NCBI GenBank assembly: GCA_023091735.1 | Contig: JALKBU010000076.1 | Location: 1-64,000, forward strand | Direction of reading: 5' to 3' | Source of the DNA: Trichomonas tenax | Taxonomy: Eukaryota > Parabasalia > Trichomonadida > Trichomonadidae | Length of the DNA: 64,000 nucleotides | Shown: in pieces, positions 43,383-53,595 of the stretch | Position numbering within the stretch: the first letter of the stretch is position 1 | How the letters are laid out: the number at the start of each line of letters is the position of its first letter | Notes under the pieces: generated by a model | Databases searched by the model: none | Seen by the model: only the letters and a program-made list of their open reading frames with translations | Told to the model about the DNA's origin: nothing | Translations under genes and position numbers: made by a program

Positions 43383-45329
43383 ATGTTCACATTGTTGACG
43401 ATTCACACTCTCTCCAAAGAATTGTATCTCGGTCTAAACGAAGTGTCGCTTTCACATTCACGCTATCAAGAGAAATATTACTACAAAGGAAACATCGATG
43501 CAAATGATGCTTATATCTACGATTTAGAGAAAAGAAAATGCAATATCATTACAAAAGAAGATCAGCAACAAGGAATAGAACTCTCAGGAATGTATAAAAA
43601 ATATTATTTAGTATATTACATTCCAAAAAAGTACAACTGCACAGTTCACATCCCAATCTTCAATGGTGTCAGACGAAGAATATATTATCAAGAGATGGAT
43701 AATAATTCTAAGTGTTTGGCATTTATTGGAACTATTAAGATGAATTACACGTTTTGCGCTCCACCATATGATTCCAATTCAGTGTATGCTAGTTCTATCG
43801 ACCAAGTTGAGAGAATGGACTCATTTTCAAATTCAATTGAAAAGTCATATGGATCTACACAATTTGTCTTGCTTTACTACCAATATGTGAATGCCGGTAG
43901 AAGCATGACGGTATTTGGAGCAAAGAGAATCACTCCTGCAGATGAAGACCATTCTGATTTATTTATTGAAGATGTTGAAATCAATAACTCTGCTGTACAT
44001 GTTTATGAAGATGAAGATGAGTTTGTTTGCGTATATGACAAAGCAAAGACATCAAATCACAATTCTCCAATAATAATTCATTAAGGATCTGACAAACACA
44101 CAATTCCTGATGATATCTTAACTATTGTTAGAGATACCAATGACGAATTTTCCATTTTTGTACCTAATTTTGAAAATTTCCAGCAATGTTCAAATGATAG
44201 GAATTGTAGACCCCTTCCATCGGCTTTAATTGATCACAAACTCTTTATTAGGCCCATCAACTCATCAATTCCATTTGAATATTATGCATATAAGAATCCA
44301 TTTGGAAAAGGAGGTGTTTATTACTCAGACATCAATGAGCAAGACATAACACTAGCTGGTTATCAAAACAACACTGATTATCATCAAATTCATTCCTTTC
44401 ATTTTACAAATGGAAGCAATTGTGAAATTGATTCTAAAGGAGCTCAGATTCAGCTTTGGCATCCAAAACTCGATTCCCCCATAACAACAACAGAAAATAC
44501 AAAACTCTATGATGTTAATTTTGTCTCAATTAAAAGAAATTCTTCGAGAGAAATCAACATCAAGATCAGTAGTAATGAAAACAATGATAAAGGAAGTATT
44601 TATGGTAACCAAGCTTTAATTAATGAAAAGACTGTGAAAGCACCACTCGCAAAAGTCATCAAACTCAACAGCAATGAAATGATTGTCACCGATTCTGATT
44701 TCTATTATCACCCTGTTAGTGAAGGATTTGTTGATGTCATAACAAACAAAACGATTCCGATCTACAGTTCAAACAGTCTCCACATCAAGAGCACCAAAGA
44801 TGATAATCTCTTCTTTGCTGTGAACATGAGTGCTGCGAGCGAATGTGACATCGTAAGTCTTCTATACAATCCACGCAATTTGACTTTTAAACCAGATACT
44901 TATCGCGAAAAAGTAGTTTGCATATTCACTGTTGCAGGACCAAAAGAGATTCATTCTGATGAATATAAGTTTGAATACTCAAAATCTGATGGACGAATGA
45001 ATGTGAATTTCATCAGTTCTGATGACAATGAATCAAATCTCATTATGGTGGATGTTCCAAATGATGTCAAGGATGAAGAAAAACTTGGAATTTCTCACAT
45101 GCTAACACGTTCCAATCCAACACCAGTATTCAAACGATGGAGTGTGAAACTCGATACTTTCGTGTTTAGCTGCTACCACCCCGATGTAATTGTGCCTTAC
45201 GTATTACCCTCTTATTTAAAGATTATGGCCTCAATTCTTTTCGGACTAATAACATTATTCGAAATAACTTTGACAGCATTTGGAATCATAAGCTGGATAA
45301 AGAATCAACAAGTCCACTCCTTTGAGTAA
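43383..45329 (+). pseudogene. Type I membrane protein split by one in-frame TAA
   Basis: From ATG 43383 the frame is open for 649 codons to 45329 except for one TAA at 44082-44084. Sequence on both sides is clearly coding. The N-terminus (MFTLLTIHTLS) could be a signal peptide. The ectodomain is N/D/S/Y-rich with scattered cysteines and beta-type composition. Near the end, VLPSYLKIMASILFG is followed by more hydrophobic residues, forming a membrane helix, with a short tail ending HSFE. The family is not recognised. The stop sits between H and GSDK; one base change would restore the frame. It may be a new pseudogene, a read-through gene or a sequence error. Confidence 0.65.
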
Positions 45330-45629
45330 AAAAATTAAATTAATCCCTGGTATAATATTTGAATGAATGACAAAAATCAGTCAGCTTCAATATATTATAC
45401 AAAAATAACATCAGTGAAACGTATTAACATTTGATGTTATGATTAATGTTGCATCAAAATAATGTGCGCAATTATATATAATGTGAAGACAATATTCGAA
45501 ATAATAAACTGCTTGAACAAAGGTGGCAATCAGTTTATCTGAAAGAATGTTAAAAGTTAAACAGGAAAAATACATTCTGCCCTCTTGATTTTAATGTTTC
45601 TTTAACATCAAAACTATTATGTATTTCTG
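45330..45629. other. Short intergenic region
   Basis: No gene or repeat recognised. Confidence 0.4.
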
Positions 45630-45842
45630 ATACCTGGAGTGGAGACTTTTTCATCAAGTTTACCACCGCTTAAATCAATGCTGCTTGATGGAGGGGAGTC
45701 ATTCCATCATTATATTTTTCATCATGTTTAGCACCGCTTAAATCAATGTTTGGGCAACTTCGATACTATGATCGATTACCGATGCATGGAGTAGAGTTGC
45801 TCTTTGGCTCTCTTTCTTTTCAATCATTAAGAGTTGCGATAT
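45630..45842 (-). pseudogene. Ankyrin-repeat relic
   Basis: In two frames of the minus strand, repeat-like text appears (ATLLHASVIDHSIEVAQTLI, then in another frame DLSGAKHDEKYNDG followed by MTPLHQAAL). TPLHQAA is the ankyrin signature. A frameshift separates the two parts and stops end each, so this is decayed sequence. Confidence 0.6.
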
Positions 45843-45861
45843 ACGTAAAAGATCATTTATC

Positions 45862-46086
45862 ATGAACAATGCAAACAAAATTGCAGTAATTGGATCAAAA
45901 GGAGTTAGAAAGACATCATTAATCAGTCGTTTTATCGATGATGAAGATATTTCAGTTTGGGACAAATTGCACAAATATAAAACAACTTTGCATGGAAATG
46001 AATATTTTATCTTTGATACTCCTTTGCATGGATTGGAAAGATTGTGTAGTGCATCATTAGTAAACAAGTCTGAGCGTGTCATGTAG
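45862..46086 (+). pseudogene. Truncated Ras/Rab-like GTPase
   Basis: The 74-residue frame covers only the start of a small GTPase. The P-loop is IAVIGSKGVRKTSL, where the glycine before KT is arginine. The switch region includes YKTTL, and the G3 region is DTPLHGLERL. It stops at VM-TAG (46084). The guanine-specificity motifs (NKxD, SAK) are absent. The break coincides with the start of an inverted AAAAGTGA/ATAATTATG repeat (46085-46186), suggesting truncation by insertion or rearrangement. Confidence 0.65.
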
Positions 46087-46174
46087 GGAGAAAAGTGAAA
46101 TAATTATGTTATAGATCAATACTCTGTGCTTAGATCAATGTTCATCATTTTGCAAAAAATAACAACGATAATTA

Positions 46175-46185
46175 TGTCACTTTTC
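46175..46185 (+). promoter_or_regulatory. TGTCACTTTTC initiator-like motif
   Basis: It lies 20-25 nt before the ATG at 46201. The 18-mer ATAATTATGTCACTTTTC here recurs exactly at about 57075, and in reverse with one mismatch at 46086-46103. It may be a promoter, or the end of a repeat now used as one. Confidence 0.4.
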
Positions 46186-46200
46186 CATAAAAATATAATA

Positions 46201-47256
46201 ATGAACTCCACTTTTTCCATTTCATCGCCTCTTCGACATTCAGCGAACGAAGCCCTTCCTTCGCCTACTGTCAAAGCCAGGACGATGAATGGCACAATAA
46301 CGTACACGCTAAAACAGCATCCAACGACAACGTTTATTCTTCCATTGAAAGATACTTACAAAAACCTCGCGAAACTGATACACCAATACTCTGTTGAGTG
46401 TTATCTCTCAGAAACTATGCCGGAAATGGCAACACAGTTCGTTTTAGTTACAAAATCTTTTGAGCACTTTATGGAACTCGCGAATCAGTTCTATCAGGGT
46501 GTGAATTTGTCACCAAGAGGTAGAACCTCGTTGAGAACTTCTGCCCTTCAAGTCGCAGCACGCGCATTAGTCGAGAATTGGATGGAATTCGTTGAAATCA
46601 TTAATGATGTGTTCCATCACGGATTATCTTTCTTCTACCAACTGATTCCAAAATACTTTTCTGTTGTTAATGAAGATCTAAATCTTACATTAGAGTCGTT
46701 CAAATCTTATTCCTATAAAACAGACGTTCCAGCAGGCGCAATAAGGAGATTAAAGGATGAAGTATATAATCTGCAAGATGTTGGTTCCCACATATGCAAA
46801 CAATGCCAACCCAAGTATTGTCCAAATTTAGAAGATGGAGAGTTCCTTAAAACAGCTAAAAGGTTCATTAACAGGATTTTCAAGTTCTTTTCTGTCACTC
46901 TTCCTAAGCAAACTATCACCTCGGGCCAAGTTTTCAAGTGCAGATCGAAGATTAACGCAAGCTGTGGTGAGTTAGAAGCAGTCATCAAAGGTGCGATGAA
47001 ATTTAAAGATATGTCTGAAGAAGTCAAGACACAGATCATCGAAGTTAACAAAGGAATGGACATGATCTTAACACAGATGGAATTTCCATTTGGTCTGCAG
47101 CTTGATGTTATCTTCGATGAAGAATATGAAGAGCCAGTTGATAGAGATGTATCTAATGATGTTGCTAAAGAGAAAATTGATTCACTGAAGAACCAAATCA
47201 AAGAAGCAAACAACACGATTGACAATGCACAGATGTTGTTGAATCAACAAGAATAA
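46201..47256 (+). CDS. Conserved-looking protein, function unknown
   Basis: There are 351 residues from the ATG at 46201. In-frame ATGs at 46138 and 46174 lie before or inside the initiator-like motif and are less likely. The protein is mostly helical with hydrophobic/aromatic helices (FMELANQFYQG, EFVEIINDVFHHGLSFFYQ), four clustered cysteines (CKQCQPKYC) near residue 200, and a C-terminal coiled coil (IDSLKNQIKEANNTIDN). No domain is recognised; there is no signal peptide or membrane helix. Codon use and composition are those of a real gene. Confidence 0.75.
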   Translation: MNSTFSISSPLRHSANEALPSPTVKARTMNGTITYTLKQHPTTTFILPLKDTYKNLAKLIHQYSVECYLSETMPEMATQFVLVTKSFEHFMELANQFYQGVNLSPRGRTSLRTSALQVAARALVENWMEFVEIINDVFHHGLSFFYQLIPKYFSVVNEDLNLTLESFKSYSYKTDVPAGAIRRLKDEVYNLQDVGSHICKQCQPKYCPNLEDGEFLKTAKRFINRIFKFFSVTLPKQTITSGQVFKCRSKINASCGELEAVIKGAMKFKDMSEEVKTQIIEVNKGMDMILTQMEFPFGLQLDVIFDEEYEEPVDRDVSNDVAKEKIDSLKNQIKEANNTIDNAQMLLNQQE

Positions 47257-48011
47257 TTCTTTTCTTTTCATGTTTGTAATTAAAAAATATATATTCTATA
47301 TACAGCATCATCATTTTTTAGTTCAAATAATACACGTCAGCCAAACAAACAAGCTGAGCTCCGGTGAGAAGAATTTACAAAAAAAATCTTTCAAAACTAA
47401 ATAAGGAATTTTATCTTTGCTAATAAACTGGGACATGTACGCAAGCCTGCGATGTATTGATTCACAGTGGTAAAGAAGCAGTACATTGTTTTTCAGACGA
47501 GTAATAAATCGAAAATGATCGCCTTGAAAAGAGACGAATAAAAATCTTTTGGTTTGAGCACCTGATTTGAAAATGGTATTTACAGCATATATTTTAATTA
47601 AATATACCAAATATCTAATTTATTTAAATATGAAACATGATATTTTTGGATATAATTCATAGATTTATAATCCAAACTTCATGCAAAGCATGGTTGTATA
47701 TAAATGAAGTAAAAGAAGGAATGATTTTGAATGAACAAAATAGAAGATTCATTTATCGATTTTTCTGATATATCACAGGTACATTCGATGAGTGGTACGG
47801 AATCGATGCCCAGTGAGAAGATTTTATTCCTTATTCTTCAATTGCAAAATATGATAAGAAAAATTACCCAGTTTCACAAGGCTCCACTTTTTTTCTCGTT
47901 GATCTTTTTGAGTTTTGTGGGTTTTAACGAGTAACCCCCCTTCCTGGACGAATCTGATGAAACATTTACGTGCTTTTTGGGAGTGCTGATTCCAGTTCAC
48001 AATTTTGATAA
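47257..48011. other. Intergenic region
   Basis: A minus-strand open frame at 47323-47610 has moderately protein-like composition but no ATG near its start and no recognised family, so I leave it uncalled. ATTACCCAGTTTCACAA at 47863-47879 repeats the inverted ends near 2581 and 5468. Confidence 0.4.
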
Positions 48012-49016
48012 ATGCAAGCTACAGGAGAAGATAATCTCTCTGCTGTTGTAGTTCCGAAGACCATAGGTAAGTACAAAGTCCTCAGGAAGATCGGAAAGGG
48101 CGGCTTTGCCAAAGTTGTTCTCGCACAAGATCCAAAACAGAGAAATTATATGCTATTAAGATCGTCTCTAGAGAGCAGATCGCCAAGTTTGGATTGCTTC
48201 CCTACCTCGAAAACGAGATTCGCTTATCTGCTAGGTTCGATCATCCTAACATCATTAAAGTTTATGATATCATCTATCTTCAGGATGTTATCTGCATTGT
48301 TATGGAATACCTTCCTAATGGTGACCTTCAAACAGCAGTTGCACATGGCTTCAACTTTTCATTTAAGGATCAGATCAGGATCATAAAAGAGCTCCTTTCT
48401 GCTATCACCTACTTACACAAGAGGGGTATCTCACACCGTGACATCAAGCCAGAGAACATTTTATTCGATGAGAATTTCCATCCAAAATTGATCGATTTTG
48501 GACTCTCAAAGGAGAATTCCTCGAATATGCAGACCTACTGCGGCACTGTCTTGTACATTGCTCCTGAGATCATCTGCACAAACTCATTTTACGATGGAAT
48601 GAAGTCGGACATTTGGTCCTTTGCCGTCACATTCCACCTCTTCGGTAACAGAGCCTTCCTATGGGAGCACCGCAGCGAAGTCCAGCTCATGAAGGACATC
48701 AAGTGCAATAATCTTCAGCTGCAGATTGCCTCGAAGGGCGTCATTGGCAAGATATTGTCCATGTGCTTGACATTCAACCCATGCGAGAGACCATCTGCCC
48801 AACAAATTGTTGGAATGATCAACGACTACCAACAGCAGAACCCATCTATCTTCGAATGCCATTCCACGCATGCCAGCTGAAGGCTCCTCACTCACACACT
48901 TGAACCTTAAGAATCCAATCACACTCGCGAACTCTAACAGGAAGTCGAGACTGTTCGCATCTAACATCTCATGGAAGATCAACAACTCCGCAAAGTTCAC
49001 ACTTAACAATGCTTAA
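48012..49016 (+). pseudogene. CAMK-like protein kinase with two compensating frame breaks
   Basis: From ATG 48012 the first ~40 residues give a kinase start (KYKVLRKIGKGGFAKVVLAQ). Near 48133, in an A-run, one base is missing. The next frame then carries the lysine motif YAIKIV, HRDIKPEN, DFGLS and an IAPE activation segment through the C-lobe (ERPSAQQIVG). Near 48855 one extra base returns the reading to the first frame, which continues to a TAA at 49014. The continuation is S/N/K-rich and coding-like. All catalytic residues are present across the frames. Two single-base indels could be a young pseudogene or assembly errors. Confidence 0.8.
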
Positions 49017-51221
49017 TTCTCTTATTTTGTTCGTAATTTAAATATTATGTTTGTATGTTAAAAGGTACGTAAACTCTTAACCTTATTTTACGACGGAAAT
49101 TTCATTCAGTAAAGTTCTTACAGCAAGTTATTAGATTTAATTATTCCGCATCATATTACTCTACAATACATCTAATAGTTATTGGGTAAGCAAAATTGTA
49201 TAAAATGCCAATATAATAAAATTTAATTTGATATTAAAAATCGACTAAGTTGTTTATGCCTCATAATGATAGGATAAGCTTCTTATACAAAAATATTGAT
49301 ATTCATCACCAAAAACATATGCATAATTTTTCAATAATTTCAAAAAAATATTGGCACATACGATTTGCTAATGGTTTAAGTATATTGCTAGCGCCCATTA
49401 GTAAGTAAATATATCTAAATGTGACTACAAGAAAACTGTTACAACTTGAGTTTTGAATTGAATCTCGAGATATATTATAGTATCTCGTTATTTTTCATAT
49501 TTGCAATGATAGCTTGTACTGCTGTGAGCATATTGAACTATAAATATTTACATCTGGCCGTTTCTGATATTTTCCAAAATTGTGAAAGTTAGATTAGTGA
49601 GAATTTAAACATATAACTGATATTTGTGTTCATTCTTATTTGCAGATAGCTGATTTTTACTAAGACAGCAAGACGCAAACAGTCGAAAAGCATGCATTTA
49701 TCTTTTTTGACAATTTGTTTGTAAATATATTACATGTCAGATTTCAACATTGCATCAAGATTCTGCAAAAAGACAACCTAGTTTAAACGTTGTGAAGTGA
49801 AATGCCTTTTGGGTTTTTTAAGATTTCTCAATAAAAAATTGATTTTGACCGAGTATGGTGAGATTTTGCTTGTTTTGTGCAGAACTTCGATCTAATTTAT
49901 CACGAACAAACCATAGGCGACGCTTCTAATGAGCTCGAAACACATGAAGATTCAGAAAAAGTAATTATAGAGAGTTGATAAAGAATATTCTTCAATAATT
50001 GGTTTCTAATAACAAAATTGTTCGGAGCTAATCATCAAGAGTATGCAGCATTACGTCCAAAAAGAACAGAAAGTAATTCATGACAATCATATTCAATATC
50101 TGCAATCCTTATTGATTTTTGTATTGTTTTGATTTCCAATATATAGTATATTATAGATACTGTAATAAATGGATGCTTAATTGTTTTAATATATTTCAAT
50201 TTTCTTTGTTTTAATGATTATTTAAATATAAAAAGAAAAAATTAAACATATCTGGACTCGAACCTTCGATTTACTGGCGAGCTTACATAACTTAACCATT
50301 AGACCATTCTGACAATGCAAAGTCACTCAAAAATCAGGTATTTAATCTTCATCTCAAATTCTCCCTTTTTTTGTTCGCGCGGGTAATTGATATAGGAGTA
50401 CTTTTTTATCTTCAAACCGAGATAATTATATAACATGATTCTTATATTAGGTTGCTATATATTAACCCTCGGGCCTCGTCGTATCCAATTTCGAGAAAAT
50501 TGAAATCTTCCACAATTTTTTCATAATTTTATTTTTATCCTATTCAAAAAATTAAAAATTGTAACTCAATATATTGCAATTTTTTTCCTCAGTCGCCCTC
50601 ACACTAACATCACATATACCTATTTAGTCTACTGCTTGAATAAAGAAAAAATCCTATGTGAGGATTCGAGTTTCCGTACATTTGCATGTTATTAATTATG
50701 CATTTTTTTTCTTCTCTACATCATTTAAAATACGAAGCCTATATCATACCTCAAATTACTATACCCTGTACGGAAATCAAACCTCGAAATACAAAATTGC
50801 ATTTATATCTAACTATCTATAAAAGCTACAAGCGTATAATTGTAAGCAGTAATAAAGAACCTGGTATAGAATATAATACAAGTTATTTTTAAGCATATTA
50901 TTGATGAGGAGATCATAATTAACACACTTGTAAAAACTGTTGTATTAAGACCAATAATAAACACATATCTATGAATATACGATAAACCAGTTAGGAAAAT
51001 ACGTTCTTTTCAATTAGGAATCCAAAAATAAAAAATCAAAATTCGATTTTTAGCTGTTGGAATGAAGAAATATGATTATATGATATTCATCATCACCAAC
51101 CTCTGAATGTGTCATGTCAGAGCATATTGTATTTGGTTTAGATTATATTTCAAATTTTTGAAATTTTTGTTTGCTATACTGAAGGAACGTATGTAAAAAC
51201 GAAAAAAATAGTACTAATTCT
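49017..51221. other. 2.2-kb intergenic region
   Basis: Apart from the Pol III-like unit at 50254-50306 and a TTACATGTCAG motif at 49731, I find no supported gene. A short frame near 49890-49977 (LETHEDSEKVIIES) may be a gene scrap but is too short to judge. Confidence 0.4.
50254..50306 (-). ncRNA. tRNA-like Pol III unit (box A/box B)
   Basis: On the minus strand TGGTCTAATGG (50306-50296) is a perfect box A and GGTTCGAGTCC (50264-50254) a perfect box B, separated as in a tRNA without a long variable arm. A T-rich run follows at 50243-50231. The flanking bases do not form acceptor or T stems, and no clear anticodon loop with U33 emerges. It is a second example of the same arrangement as at 5225-5286. 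Confidence 0.4.
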
Positions 51222-51512
51222 TTATAACTCATCGATAACAACTGGCTGAGCTTCTTGTGAGCCAGTTGTTTCGACTTCGTTCTCGCTCTCTTCGAATTCA
51301 TTCATACTGTCATCAGACATTATCATTACGTCCTTGAGTGGAACATCATCGCCGAGGTGCCTTCCGCAGCAAAGGTACAAGAAGAGCGAAATGAGACCTA
51401 GTACTATAAGTGAAACAGTGGGAATGGCAACCTTTCCAGCCTTGCTGATATCGAACGGGACTATTGCCTCCGAATCGGCACTTTTGGCCAAAGCAAACAA
51501 CAACGAAAGCAT
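51222..51512 (-). CDS. Small single-pass membrane protein with acidic tail
   Basis: The 96-residue protein starts MLSLLFALAKSA, a plausible cleavable signal peptide. It has a membrane helix at ~29-50 (VAIPTVSLIVLGLISLFLYL) followed by CC. The cytoplasmic tail is about 45 residues, acidic and serine-rich (DDSMNEFEESENEVE), ending VVIDEL. After signal cleavage the lumenal part would be only about 15 residues, so it may be an accessory subunit or adaptor. No family is recognised. The ORF is clean and uses GC-richer codons than its flanks, which supports a real gene. Confidence 0.65.
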   Translation of the reverse strand: MLSLLFALAKSADSEAIVPFDISKAGKVAIPTVSLIVLGLISLFLYLCCGRHLGDDVPLKDVMIMSDDSMNEFEESENEVETTGSQEAQPVVIDEL

Positions 51513-51542
51513 TTTTTAACACTATTCAATGTCAACGGTTAT

Positions 51543-51961
51543 GTCACTTTTGGGAAATTGAATTTATTAACTTATATATTTCATCATATAATGGTTTAAA
51601 ATTTCAATTGTTCCAAAATGTCTTTGTCACTTTTTAAACATGAGATAATACTCAATAACATACACTAAGTAAATATAATGTTGTTAAATTGAATGTTGAT
51701 GTCACGTTTTGTGATTTCTTGTTTATTCCAAATTCTTCATTATTTATAATATAATTTCCAAAAATTGTAAAATTCAGAAAATGTCACGTTTTGAACTTTC
51801 ATATCTCTTATGTTTGACATGAATAATAGATCGTGATTTTAATGCTTTCGAAAAATTCAAAGGAAAATGTCACCTTTTATAATGTAGTATCCGTTAGAAC
51901 CAGATTATTATGTTTGATGTTTGGTCAAATTTTTCGAAAATTCTGATGTGTGTCACTTTTG
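51543..51961 (+). repeat. Six GTCAC(T/G/C)TTT motifs at ~82-bp spacing
   Basis: GTCAC followed by a T-rich tetramer begins at 51543, 51625, 51701, 51783, 51869 and 51952, giving steps of 82, 76, 82, 86 and 83 bp. Stretches before each motif share a loose GAAAA-TTC-AAAAT pattern, so this may be a highly diverged tandem repeat. It lies between the start of the small membrane gene and a pseudogene. Confidence 0.5.
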
Positions 51962-52014
51962 AAAATAATCCGAATTTTGATTTCGATCAGCAACAACTGA
52001 TCTCTTAAGTTTAA

Positions 52015-52256
52015 ATGATCCAATTAATTGAACCATCAGACCAAATTTCGTTTTCATTGATGGAGAAAAAGTTTCATATTTTGATTTTTTGAACTCTGAT
52101 AAGCAGCAGCTTAGAAATATGATGCATATGGATATGCAATTAATTGGTTATCATGGCGATGCTTGTTGTGGAGAATTAATACAACGTGGAATAAGGAATT
52201 TGAATCTATTAAGTCACAACGAACCTACAATACTACCTGCTCCATTGAATTCATAA
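52015..52256 (+). pseudogene. Short broken gene of unknown family
   Basis: A frame from ATG 52015 (MIQLIEPSDQISFSLMEKK) runs into a stop. After a frameshift near 52055 a second frame reads DGEKVSYFDFLNSDKQQL and continues to a TAA at 52254. The two parts look like one original N-terminal fragment. I do not recognise the family. The last GTCACTTTT of the upstream array lies 63 bp before the ATG, in promoter-like position. Confidence 0.4.
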
Positions 52257-52744
52257 AGGCACCATTGTTTTTGTTTAAATACTGAAATTCATTTCCAATT
52301 TATATTTAATTTCGATAATATCGTAGTTTACATTGGCCCATAACGAGAAAAATTGATGTACAGTATATTTTACTTTATTATAACAGCCTCGAAATATCCT
52401 TACCAATTTCTATGAATGGTAATACTCCCATGAGGAAAATAAAGTATATGGTAGGAGTTAGTAGTATGTAAGGTGTTGAATATAGTAGAAGTAGAATGAA
52501 TTCTTAAAAAATTCAATTTCAAAAATGAAGAAGATCCTTTTTCATTGAGCCGTAAGTAAAGTTTGGTGGCATTGTCGAAATTCGTAGTATATTTATATTA
52601 TCAATATAAATATTTTTATGAAAATTTTAAAATAGCTTTTGAATTAAATATATAATCGTAAACAGGAAGGCATATACAGTTTGTGTGAATCCAGCGGATT
52701 TTCTTGTGCTTTCTTCGTTAAAAATTAGGAGATAAACAATAGCT
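52257..52744. other. Intergenic region, nothing recognised
   Basis: AT-rich sequence between the pseudogene and the rhodanese stop. Confidence 0.4.
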
Positions 52745-53161
52745 CTACCTGTTCTTTTGTTTGTAAGCATTGTGTGCTTCTTCAGCTTGACTATAACCTC
52801 CCAGGTTAGAAACGTGTTTATACCCCATACTTATAAGTGTATTCTTCGCTTTAGTTGCTCTCGCTCCAGAAGCACAGTGTACGTTGATCGGCGTATTCTT
52901 ATCAGGGACGTACTCTTGTATCTTGTTTTCGATTTCGTAATAAGGGATTAAAATAGCACCTTCGATATGTTTGAAATTCCATTCTCTCTGTGAGCGTACA
53001 TCAATGAAGATACCATTCTCGAGATATTTGTCTCCAAAATTCAGGCCGATGATAGAAAGCAATGCGCGAAACATCGTAAACATTGATGAAAAATGAATAA
53101 ATAAGTCACCTGACCTCTTGGCGATGATATAGCAATCACACTGATTACATTCTAAGCTCAT
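52745..53161 (-). CDS. Rhodanese-like sulfurtransferase (single domain)
   Basis: There are 138 residues. From ~45 onward is one rhodanese domain: IFIDVRSQREWNFKHIEGA, IPYYEIENKI, then the active-site loop CASGARA with catalytic cysteine near 95, and the end HVSNLGGY. This resembles small bacterial PspE/GlpE-type proteins that move sulfane sulfur from thiosulfate to thiol acceptors. The first ~25 residues contain a cysteine cluster (CNQCDC) not typical of the family. An internal methionine (MFTMFRALL, about residue 27) could be an alternative start. Single-domain bacterial-type rhodaneses in trichomonads are possible lateral acquisitions; that is inference. Confidence 0.85.
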   Translation of the reverse strand: MSLECNQCDCYIIAKRSGDLFIHFSSMFTMFRALLSIIGLNFGDKYLENGIFIDVRSQREWNFKHIEGAILIPYYEIENKIQEYVPDKNTPINVHCASGARATKAKNTLISMGYKHVSNLGGYSQAEEAHNAYKQKNR

Positions 53162-53595
53162 AATAAACCAAATTCATTCAAAAATCAAGAAGCATTTGAG
53201 CCATTGAGAAAAAAATAATTCTAAGTTTGTTTGAATTTTTATCAATTTCTTTGATTTTGATGAATATTCTAGAAATTAAAATCATTGACATTCATTTATT
53301 TTAGAAATAATTCATAATGTTTTGCTTTTTGGGACCCAATTTCTTGATATGATTTTAATAAACAAATATTTTTGGTTTTAATGAATACAACATTAAGCTA
53401 TATGATTCCATGCATGAGTTTGATCTAATTGTTAAGAATTTCATGTAGATGATCAAGATATGTTATATTAATGAGATATATTTTGCGACATTATATTAGA
53501 TTTTTAAGTCGAAAAAGAGGCCAAATTAACAAAATTAAGTATATACGTGTTTAGTGAGAATTGCAAATATTTATCTGAGCATAAATATAAATAAA
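53162..53595. other. Intergenic region, nothing recognised
   Basis: Between two minus-strand genes; AT-rich, no feature. Confidence 0.4.

Noticed and set aside
30930..45329. Stop-codon reassignment (TAA/TAG as glutamine) to explain in-frame stops
   Set aside because: Intact genes here end normally with TAA, TAG and TGA. The BspA paralogue also has frameshifts, and some stops replace E or S codons rather than Q.
50254..50306. Functional tRNA gene
   Set aside because: Box A and B are good, but acceptor and T stems do not pair and no proper anticodon loop can be placed.
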